Source: Pullibacteroides sp964436335 (GTDB lineage: Bacteria > Bacteroidota > Bacteroidia > Bacteroidales > P3). From it: 18,528 bases of DNA. The stretch spans positions 1 to 18,528 of the forward strand of contig CAYTCD010000036.1 of assembly GCA_964436335.1 (NCBI GenBank), given 5' to 3'. The translations under genes and the position numbers were made by a program. Positions 8,194 through 14,120 of the stretch are shown here, one piece after another. Under the pieces are notes generated by a model, which saw only the letters and a program-made list of their open reading frames with translations, was not told where the DNA came from and did no database searches. The stretch's first letter is position 1, and each line of letters starts with the position of its first letter.

Positions 8194-8979
8194 TTAAAAT
8201 TTAACACTCAATGCCAAGCCTCCTGTTTCGGAGGATACATAGGGCGCAAACAACAATTGCGCATCCCCAATCACGATATGCGTTTTCCCTTTGGCAACCG
8301 CGCCGTCTATGATATTCCATATATACAGGGCAGCCGCTCCCGCAATGGCTATATTCCGGCTGAGCATGCATATATTCGCCTTATCGGCATAGTCTTTACG
8401 AAGTATATAGCTGTGGGTACCCAAAACTTTGGAATCGTAAGATTGCCGTAAGAATTCAGAGGCTAAAATTCCTCCGATAAAGGCTATCTCTCCAGTAATA
8501 AAGCCAACTCCTTTTCCGGTCTGTCCCTTGTGAATCTGTGCCATCCCCGGCACAAAAACGCGCCCCGAGAAAGGGTATTTATTGGTGACATGAACGGGTT
8601 CATAACTATACGATGGGTGTTTGAGAACCTGCACCAGCAAATACACACGGCATATGCCACCACTATATGCAGTATAAGTATCAATGATATTCGCCTTAAC
8701 CAATAATTCCTGGTTTCCTTTAACCGATATAATTCCGTTGTTTACAGTTACTTCGGAACGTTGTCCAACACCTAAACTCCGAAGATGTATGATATTTTTG
8801 ACTGCCATATTATGGGCTTCTTCCATACTCCTACCATCTCCAAAAATCACTTCGAGATAGGAATTGGGCAACTCTTCCCGATAGCCGTCCAGCCATTCGG
8901 GCGGATTTTTGGCAAAGACCGGACATACCAATGCCGGTAAAAACAATGCCATGTACAAAGAGAATCGGATGCTTTTCAT
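8194..8979 (-). CDS. Exported protein: LPP20-like domain plus DUF5683-like membrane domain
   Basis: A 261-residue protein starting at the ATG at 8979. A signal peptide covers about 1-23 (cleavage after VFA). The LPP20-like part covers about 25-130: PPEWLDGY, GDGRSMEEAHNMAVKNI, and the closing strand CRVYLLVQV. The second half resembles DUF5683, found in Bacteroidota envelope proteins: VPGMAQIHKGQTGKG, then a hydrophobic segment (VGFITGEIAFIGGILASEF) and a second one near the end (IAIAGAAALYIWNIIDGA). These two segments may insert in a membrane. The gene lies 9 bases after the 8989-9459 gene and 13 before the next start. It is the only operon member with clear internal membrane segments, so it could anchor or scaffold the other proteins; that is inference. 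Confidence 0.8.
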   Translation of the reverse strand: MKSIRFSLYMALFLPALVCPVFAKNPPEWLDGYREELPNSYLEVIFGDGRSMEEAHNMAVKNIIHLRSLGVGQRSEVTVNNGIISVKGNQELLVKANIIDTYTAYSGGICRVYLLVQVLKHPSYSYEPVHVTNKYPFSGRVFVPGMAQIHKGQTGKGVGFITGEIAFIGGILASEFLRQSYDSKVLGTHSYILRKDYADKANICMLSRNIAIAGAAALYIWNIIDGAVAKGKTHIVIGDAQLLFAPYVSSETGGLALSVKF

Positions 8980-8988
8980 TTTTATAAT

Positions 8989-9459
8989 CTATTCGCAGTC
9001 TGTAAAAATTTCAAATTGAGAATCGTTGCTTGTATTACCTACCTGCCAAAGTATATAGATACGGATTCCTGTCATTGTTCCCGATATGGATTCTGTATAT
9101 TCACATACTTTATTCAAAGGAATTTTCACATCTTTGGGCATCACATTGAGATTGGCGTATATATCCGATTCCAATGCCTCCAAATCGTTTTTCTTGCCTA
9201 CCGAAACCCCGTGTTTCCATGAACTTTCCAATAAAGCCATGGCAAAAGCCCGGGCGTAGGCTTTTGTATAGTCTGAACCCTCGGCCACGGTAACCCGATA
9301 ATAAAAATTACCTTTCTTGGCTTGCGGTACATGCTTTATCCAAAAGGGAGCCTTTCCATTCAGTCTGGATTGGGTGATTTTAGGATTTTGGGCAATGCCG
9401 CACATTGCCCAAAATCCACATCCAACCAGAACCACTATCTTAAACAAAGGATTTTTCAT
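8989..9459 (-). CDS. Small secreted LPP20-like protein
   Basis: A 156-residue protein with a signal peptide at about 1-24 (ATG at 9459; cleavage near GIAQ). What remains is a single LPP20-like domain: APFWIKHVPQ, a GSDYTKAYARAFAMALLES helix, and the closing strand IRIYILWQV. Just before that strand it has IPLNKVCEYTES, nearly the same as IPVNKVCEYTEH in the 321-1211 protein. These two therefore look closer to each other than to the other LPP20-like members. The lone conserved Cys in that motif and the C-terminal FTDCE could form a disulfide in the periplasm. Spacing is 6 bases after the 9466-10074 gene and 9 bases before the next. Confidence 0.78.
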   Translation of the reverse strand: MKNPLFKIVVLVGCGFWAMCGIAQNPKITQSRLNGKAPFWIKHVPQAKKGNFYYRVTVAEGSDYTKAYARAFAMALLESSWKHGVSVGKKNDLEALESDIYANLNVMPKDVKIPLNKVCEYTESISGTMTGIRIYILWQVGNTSNDSQFEIFTDCE

Positions 9460-9465
9460 GCTTGT

Positions 9466-10074
9466 TTAGTATCCAGCAGCTTTTTTTGTAGATTGCATTT
9501 TTTCCATCTTGTCTTCCGCATATTTACGGAATTGGTCTCTGTTGAATTCTATCTCTAATTCTTCGTTGGCAGACAATGTATTTGCCATCTTAGTAACCAT
9601 TAGGTTCTTCGGAATCTGAATGGCTATAAAGGAATGATAATTCCCTGCATCGTCTTGTTGCATTTTTTCGCAAGTTTTTTGGGCATCATTCAGCATTTTT
9701 TCAACAACCCCGGTTAGTTCTCGTTCCATTAATTGCTGAACCTTATCAGCCGGAGCATTGCCGCGTACCGATCTGGCATAATCGGTTGAAAGACCTTGCA
9801 CAAATTCCCCCAACTTGTCTTTAATCAGTGATTTGGCGGCGCGTAATGCCTCAGCGCGTGCATTTTGCATATTGATATTCGTAGACGTTCCCAATTCGCG
9901 GAAATAATCATCGTCATCCATAGATTCGTAAATACACGGAAGATCGACATCAACACCTACCGAAACAGAGCTGGGACGTGAAGATGTAGAAGAATTTGCG
10001 GTTTGCTTGCTTGTGCCGCAACTTGCCAACATGGCAGCTACTGCCATAAGGGCTAAAAATTTGATTGTTTTCAT
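9466..10074 (-). CDS. LPP20-like lipoprotein, first gene of the envelope operon
   Basis: A 202-residue lipoprotein with a textbook leader: a basic start, an Ala/Leu/Met core and lipobox LAS-C at residue 19. A Ser/Thr-rich linker (about 20-40) precedes an LPP20-like domain with YFRELGTSTNINMQNARAEA, an Ala-rich helix, and the closing strand YHSFIAIQIP. The last 45 residues are charged and helical (ELEIEFNRDQFRKYAEDK). The ATG at 10074 follows an AT-rich untranslated leader of about 85-90 bases if the promoter at 10167-10198 is used. As the first gene it should be the most highly expressed member. LPP20 was first described as a Helicobacter pylori surface-associated lipoprotein; the biochemical role of the family is unclear. 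Confidence 0.85.
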   Translation of the reverse strand: MKTIKFLALMAVAAMLASCGTSKQTANSSTSSRPSSVSVGVDVDLPCIYESMDDDDYFRELGTSTNINMQNARAEALRAAKSLIKDKLGEFVQGLSTDYARSVRGNAPADKVQQLMERELTGVVEKMLNDAQKTCEKMQQDDAGNYHSFIAIQIPKNLMVTKMANTLSANEELEIEFNRDQFRKYAEDKMEKMQSTKKAAGY

Positions 10075-10166
10075 TTTTTATATTTTTAAGTTATACAATA
10101 ACAATCCTTAATCTCTCAAGATGCAAAACCATCCCGAAAGAAACAATCAACTAAACCTCCAATCTG

Positions 10167-10198
10167 CAAAAGTAATACTTCCCTCCTATAAATCCTAA
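10167..10198 (-). promoter_or_regulatory. Candidate promoter of the envelope operon
   Basis: On the minus strand, TACTTTTG at 10174-10167 matches the Bacteroidota -7 consensus TAnnTTTG in every fixed position. TTAG at 10198-10195, 20 bases upstream, matches the -33 TTTG in three of four positions. Transcription would start near 10160 and give a leader of about 85 bases before the ATG at 10074. No other full -7 match was noticed in this gap on that strand. Confidence 0.5.
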
Positions 10199-10251
10199 TA
10201 TATGCAGGTTTACATATTAAGGCTTAATAAAACATGTTTGCACATATACAG

Positions 10252-10282
10252 TTTATCAAAATAGGGTCGCACGGTATCTTTA
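10252..10282 (+). promoter_or_regulatory. Candidate promoter of the XRE regulator
   Basis: On the plus strand, TTTA (10252-10255) lies 19 bases before TATCTTTA (10275-10282); both are one base off the Bacteroidota -33 and -7 elements. The start would be near 10288, about 20 bases before the ATG at 10307. It is divergent from the operon promoter, 54 bases away. Confidence 0.35.
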
Positions 10283-10306
10283 CAAATATTTTGAACTCTA
10301 TCCGAT

Positions 10307-10633
10307 ATGGAAAAACTGCGCCATAAGAAAAAAGATTCCATTAAATCTACTGGTCCAACGCCCTGCGCCGATAAAAACGGTTCAGACGCCAAGAACAAGT
10401 CTCAGGAATTGTCGCTCCAAAACGCTCGCCTCACCGCCATTGGCGCCCGTATCAAAACCTTGCGCATCCACAAGGGATACAGCAGTGCGGAAATCTTTGC
10501 CTACGAACACGATTTGAACCGCATCAGTTACTGGCGGATGGAAAAAGGCAGCAATATCACAATGGCATCTCTGTTCCGTATCCTGGACATTCATCAGATT
10601 ACCCTCAGCGAATTTTTCAAAGATATAGACTGA
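10307..10633 (+). CDS. XRE-family helix-turn-helix transcriptional regulator
   Basis: A 108-residue cytoplasmic DNA-binding protein. Residues about 44-104 fit the XRE/Cro-type HTH fold: IGARIKTLRIHKGYSSAEI (helices 1-2), EHDLNRISYWRMEKGSN (recognition helix region; YWRMEKG corresponds to the usual S..E.G), then MASLFRILDIHQITLSEFF. The first 40 residues are a basic, low-complexity extension (RHKKK, then KNKSQ) that may contact DNA or be disordered. There is no ligand-binding domain. It is transcribed away from the nine-gene envelope operon and shares a 232-base gap with it, so regulation of that operon and of itself is a reasonable inference. It is not a toxin-antitoxin pair as far as can be seen: no toxin gene adjoins it. 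Confidence 0.87.
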   Translation: MEKLRHKKKDSIKSTGPTPCADKNGSDAKNKSQELSLQNARLTAIGARIKTLRIHKGYSSAEIFAYEHDLNRISYWRMEKGSNITMASLFRILDIHQITLSEFFKDID

Positions 10634-10707
10634 GACTATTAAGCCTTCTCTTGGCCGCAACGATTAAACTCTATGGGGCACGAAACGAGGATAAAAAAGA
10701 GCGTTGC

Positions 10708-10742
10708 TTTGTTGTTTTATTTCAAGCATTAACGTAATTTCG
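10708..10742 (+). promoter_or_regulatory. Weak candidate promoter before the nitroreductase gene
   Basis: TTTG at 10708-10711 is followed, after 23 bases, by TAATTTCG at 10735-10742, one base off TAnnTTTG. The spacing is longer than the usual 19-21 bases, so support is limited. The start would fall about 10 bases before the ATG at 10761. Confidence 0.25.
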
Positions 10743-10760
10743 CCATAAAATAAATCGCTC

Positions 10761-11372
10761 ATGAGCCACATTAAAACTCTTGTGGCAGCCGCGCTCACGT
10801 TGGTATTCCTTACCGCCTGTTCGGACTGCAAAACCACCGACACCATGAAAGAAAACAACACCCTGGAAACTCTCAAGACAAGACGCGCCATCCGGCAGTA
10901 CCAAGACAGGATGCCGGAAAAGGCCCTGCTTGACCAAGTGCTGGAAGCCGGCACCTATGCCCCCACCGGCCGAGGCCAGCAAGCCCCCGTCATCGTGGCG
11001 GTAACCAATAAGGAAGTGCGCGACCGCCTCTCCCAACTCAATGCGCAGGTAATGGGTTCCGACAAAGATCCTTTCTATGGCGCACCTGTTGTATTGGTGG
11101 TGCTTGCCAACCGGGATATGCCCACCTATCTCTACGACGGTTCGCTGGTGATGGGCAACCTGATGAACGCCGCCCACGCCCTTGGTTTGGGTTCGTGCTG
11201 GATTCACCGCGCCAAAGAAGTGTTCGATACGCCCGAAGGCAAAGAAATGCTCAAAGAATGGGGCATCGAAGGCGATTACGAAGGCATCGGCAACTGCATT
11301 ATCGGCTACACCGAAGGCCAGACGCCGGAAGCCGCCCCGCGCAAAACCGGTTATATTTACCGCGTGGATTAA
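10761..11372 (+). CDS. Nitroreductase-family FMN oxidoreductase with lipoprotein-type leader
   Basis: A 203-residue protein of the nitroreductase superfamily: NAD(P)H-dependent FMN enzymes that reduce nitro compounds, quinones and related substrates. Visible hallmarks are TRRAIRQYQDR (41-50, flavin phosphate contact), the YAPTGRGQQ region (66-74), DGSLVMGNLMNAAHALGLGSCWI (126-148) and the C-terminal GYTEG. The unusual part is the N-terminus. Residues 1-20 form a lipoprotein leader (FLTA-C at 20, then SDCK), which would put the enzyme in the envelope. An internal ATG at 10845 (MKENNTLETLKTRRAIR) matches where cytosolic family members normally begin and gives a 175-residue enzyme. The codon at 10761 is a good ATG and the leader is in frame without stops, so I keep the long form. 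The substrate is unknown. It stands alone, with no obvious operon partner. Confidence 0.88.
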   Translation: MSHIKTLVAAALTLVFLTACSDCKTTDTMKENNTLETLKTRRAIRQYQDRMPEKALLDQVLEAGTYAPTGRGQQAPVIVAVTNKEVRDRLSQLNAQVMGSDKDPFYGAPVVLVVLANRDMPTYLYDGSLVMGNLMNAAHALGLGSCWIHRAKEVFDTPEGKEMLKEWGIEGDYEGIGNCIIGYTEGQTPEAAPRKTGYIYRVD

Positions 11373-11402
11373 GTTGCCTTCCATATCTATGGTAACTAAA
11401 AT

Positions 11403-11427
11403 GGCCGCCGTCATCTTGCCGGCGGCC
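11403..11427. other. Perfect 8-bp GC inverted repeat between nitroreductase and TonB receptor
   Basis: GGCCGCCG (11403-11410) and CGGCGGCC (11420-11427) pair fully around a 9-base loop. The stem ends 8 bases before the receptor ATG at 11436. On the plus strand the following bases are TAAAAATA, not a U-run; on the minus strand ATTTTAG follows. It may end nitroreductase transcripts or shield the receptor's ribosome site; neither is proven. Confidence 0.6.
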
Positions 11428-11435
11428 TAAAAATA

Positions 11436-13577
11436 ATGAGAACCGTATTGGTGTCACTGCTCTTGCTGGCGGTGATAAAAATATATGGACAGAATTTTGT
11501 AACGGGAACGGACAGTTTGCTGTATGCGCCGGCCATGCAGAGTGTAACCATCTCAGGACAACGAGGCATCAAGACCACCCCATTAGAAGCAACCATGAAT
11601 ATCGTGAACCTGAAACGAACGGATATCATGGCCAATTTGTCGGGAAGCCTAATGCAGACACTCGCGGGTATCCCTGGCATACAGGCCATGAATATCGGTT
11701 CAAGCAACTCAAAACCCGTTATCCGTGGTCTGGGCTTTAACCGTACGGTAGTAGCGGAAAACGGAATCAAGCACGACGGACAACAATGGGGCGAAGACCA
11801 CGGACTCGAAATAGACCAGTTTTCCATAGATGAAGTGGAAGTAATCAAAGGCCCGGCTTCTCTCGCCTATGGTTCGGATGCCATTGGCGGTGTAATCAGC
11901 CTTCTAAGCAATCTCCCGCCTCAAAAGGACTTTGGAGGAAGTCTCCGGCTTCTTACCCGCAGCAACAACGAAACCTTGGGCGGCAACGCACAGATTTACG
12001 GCCGCAAGAACAAGTTCTGGTATAGGGCGGACCTCACCTACACAGACTATGCCGACTATATGGTGCCTGCCGACAGCATCCAATACTATTCCTATTTCAT
12101 AAAACTCTACCGACACCGTGTTCGTAATACCGCCGGCAAGGACCGCAACGGGAGCGTTACTTTCGGATATACAGGCAACAATTTCTCCACCAACGTAAAA
12201 ATTTCGGACGTGTATTCCAAAAGTGGTTTCTTTGCCGATGCCCACGGCTTGGAAGTACGGCTTTCCGACATTGACTACAACCGCTCCATCCGCGACATTG
12301 ATTTGCCCTATCAGGCCGTAAACCATCTCAAGGTAATCAGCGTTTCGAAATGGAATATCAGAAATTCCAGATGGACCGGCACACTGGCCTACCAAAACAA
12401 CCTCAGACAGGAACATTCCGAACCCGTATCGCATGGCTATATGCCCAAACCCGAAAACTCACTGGAACGGAAGTACCTCAAACACACCGCCACCGGAAAC
12501 ATCGGCATGAGAATGAGCCTTGCCCGGCAAAATATCCTCGATGCCGGCTTAAATGTGGAATACCAACATAATCGGCGTGGCGGCTGGGGATTTGTGATTC
12601 CCGATTTCGGAACCATATCGGAAGGCCTGTACATTTCCGACAAATGGCAAACCACCGAGAAACTGGCCCTCAGTGCAGGCCTCCGGTTCGACGGTGTCCA
12701 CACCCATATTCATTCCTATACCGACTGGTATCCTACACCGCAACCTAACGGAGATTCGGCCTATCTGCAGCGATCCTCCGGACTAAAACGCTCCTTTTTC
12801 AGCATTACCGGAAGCGTGGGCATAGGTTACTCCCACAATGGTTGGACGTTCAAAGCCAACATCGGCAAGAGTTTCCGTGCTCCTTCGCCACAAGAACTAG
12901 GCATAGACGGTATCAACTACAATGTGTTCCGCTACGAACAAGGGAATCCCAAACTCACACCGGAACAATCCTACCAGCTCGATGCCGGCATTGCCTGGAC
13001 AGGAAAGAAATTCGATTTCATGATTTCTCCCTACGTCAATTACTTTCCGAATTACATCTACCTCAACCCAACGGCATCTTATATTGAAGGCCTTCAAGTT
13101 TACCACTACACCCAGTGCCGTGTATTCCGATACGGCCTTGAGGCCACCCTCGCCTACCGCTTCCTTCCCGACTGGAAATTGGCACTGAAAGGAGAGTACC
13201 TGTATGCCCGGCAATTGTCTGGAGACAAGAAAGGCTATTCACTTCCCTTCTCTCCTCCCGCCTCGCTCGATGTGGATCTAACTTACGAACTACCGGAGGA
13301 GGGCAAATTCTCCGGAGGTTTCTTTACTTTCGAGGTGCAACTTACCGCACGGCAGAATCAGATTGTTCCTCCCGAAAAGACCACACCCGGACACGTACTG
13401 CTGAACGTCTCGGCAGGAAAGGATTTTGCTTTGGGCAAAGACAATACATTGCGTTTGAGCCTTCGAATCCATAATTTACTGAATACCAAATATTATGACC
13501 ATACCGGTTATTATCGGCTGATTGATTTGCCAGAACCGGGTTGCGATGTTTTTTTAATGGTGGAATGGATATTCTGA
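11436..13577 (+). CDS. TonB-dependent outer-membrane receptor, ZnuD-like (probable metal uptake)
   Basis: A 713-residue outer-membrane transporter with a signal peptide at about 1-19 (cleavage near YGQ). The plug domain covers about 30-150: SVTISGQRG, then TLAGIPGIQAMN, KPVIRGLGFNRT and the late plug motif VEVIKGPASLAYGSDAIGGVI. A GQQWGEDHGLEID stretch in the plug resembles the corresponding segment of ZnuD-type zinc receptors. A 22-strand barrel follows, with a typical SFRAPSPQELG motif near 484 and a C-terminal aromatic end (MVEWIF). A VHTHIHSYTDWY stretch near 420-431 puts three histidines in a probable outside loop. The DUF4625 lipoprotein follows at 37 bases. Family membership is secure; zinc as the ligand is inferred from the motif and the His-rich partner. 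No Zur box was found. Confidence 0.9.
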   Translation: MRTVLVSLLLLAVIKIYGQNFVTGTDSLLYAPAMQSVTISGQRGIKTTPLEATMNIVNLKRTDIMANLSGSLMQTLAGIPGIQAMNIGSSNSKPVIRGLGFNRTVVAENGIKHDGQQWGEDHGLEIDQFSIDEVEVIKGPASLAYGSDAIGGVISLLSNLPPQKDFGGSLRLLTRSNNETLGGNAQIYGRKNKFWYRADLTYTDYADYMVPADSIQYYSYFIKLYRHRVRNTAGKDRNGSVTFGYTGNNFSTNVKISDVYSKSGFFADAHGLEVRLSDIDYNRSIRDIDLPYQAVNHLKVISVSKWNIRNSRWTGTLAYQNNLRQEHSEPVSHGYMPKPENSLERKYLKHTATGNIGMRMSLARQNILDAGLNVEYQHNRRGGWGFVIPDFGTISEGLYISDKWQTTEKLALSAGLRFDGVHTHIHSYTDWYPTPQPNGDSAYLQRSSGLKRSFFSITGSVGIGYSHNGWTFKANIGKSFRAPSPQELGIDGINYNVFRYEQGNPKLTPEQSYQLDAGIAWTGKKFDFMISPYVNYFPNYIYLNPTASYIEGLQVYHYTQCRVFRYGLEATLAYRFLPDWKLALKGEYLYARQLSGDKKGYSLPFSPPASLDVDLTYELPEEGKFSGGFFTFEVQLTARQNQIVPPEKTTPGHVLLNVSAGKDFALGKDNTLRLSLRIHNLLNTKYYDHTGYYRLIDLPEPGCDVFLMVEWIF

Positions 13578-13614
13578 ACCTAATTACCTAAAAACATTTA
13601 AAACAAACCATATC

Positions 13615-14079
13615 ATGATGAACAAGAAACTTTTACTCCTGCTACTCCCCGCTGCATTGTTCGGATGTTCCGACAACAATAACCAAAAAGATCTGGAAAG
13701 ACCTAAAATCATCGATGTTGACAATGTTTCCCCCGTTATCTGCCAAATCATCCTAAGAGGCGACACACTTCCCATACGCTGCCTGTTTACAGACAACAAG
13801 GAATTGGGGGCCTTCAATATCGAGATTCATAACAATTTTGACCATCACAGCCATTCCACTTCTGCCGAAGACTGCCCCTTCGATCCCGACAGGAAACCCG
13901 AAAATCCGTGGATTTACAATGAGGATATGCAAATTCCGGAAAATTCCGTTTCCTACAACCTGAATATCGAGATTCCCATTCCTAATGATGTGGATACGGG
14001 CGATTATCATTTCATGATAAGGCTCACCGATAAGGCAGGTTGGCAGGTATTCAAGGCCGTGAGTCTGAAAATGCGCTAA
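13615..14079 (+). CDS. DUF4625 lipoprotein, His-rich partner of the TonB receptor
   Basis: A 154-residue lipoprotein: MMNKK, a Leu-rich core, lipobox LFG-C at residue 18, then SDNNN, an acidic/polar start like surface-export signals of this phylum. ATGs lie at 13615 and 13618; the first is used. The domain fits DUF4625: PVICQIILRGDTLPIRC, FTDNKELGAFNIEIHNNFDHHSHS, then an NLNIEIPIPNDVDTGDYHF segment and a closing strand. The HNNFDHHSHS motif groups four histidines with two Asn and an Asp, a plausible metal site. It is co-directional with the ZnuD-like receptor 37 bases upstream and probably in its operon, so it may capture or hand over a metal at the cell surface. That role is inference. Confidence 0.85.
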   Translation: MMNKKLLLLLLPAALFGCSDNNNQKDLERPKIIDVDNVSPVICQIILRGDTLPIRCLFTDNKELGAFNIEIHNNFDHHSHSTSAEDCPFDPDRKPENPWIYNEDMQIPENSVSYNLNIEIPIPNDVDTGDYHFMIRLTDKAGWQVFKAVSLKMR

Positions 14080-14100
14080 ATTTCTATCGCGGACTGTCAA

Positions 14101-14120
14101 CCGGTTTCTCTCAGAACCGG
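14101..14120. terminator. Weak hairpin between convergent genes
   Basis: CCGGTT (14101-14106) pairs with AACCGG (14115-14120) around an 8-base loop, at the meeting point of the DUF4625 gene (ends 14079) and the minus-strand receptor, whose last codons it overlaps. There is no clear U-run on either strand, so termination is only suggested by its position. Confidence 0.25.

Noticed and set aside
10210..10398. Small minus-strand gene opposite the XRE start
   Set aside because: It lies antisense to the regulator and its promoter and has no signal or domain.
10382..11414. Minus-strand open frames opposite the XRE and nitroreductase genes
   Set aside because: They are GC-driven shadows of well-supported plus-strand genes.
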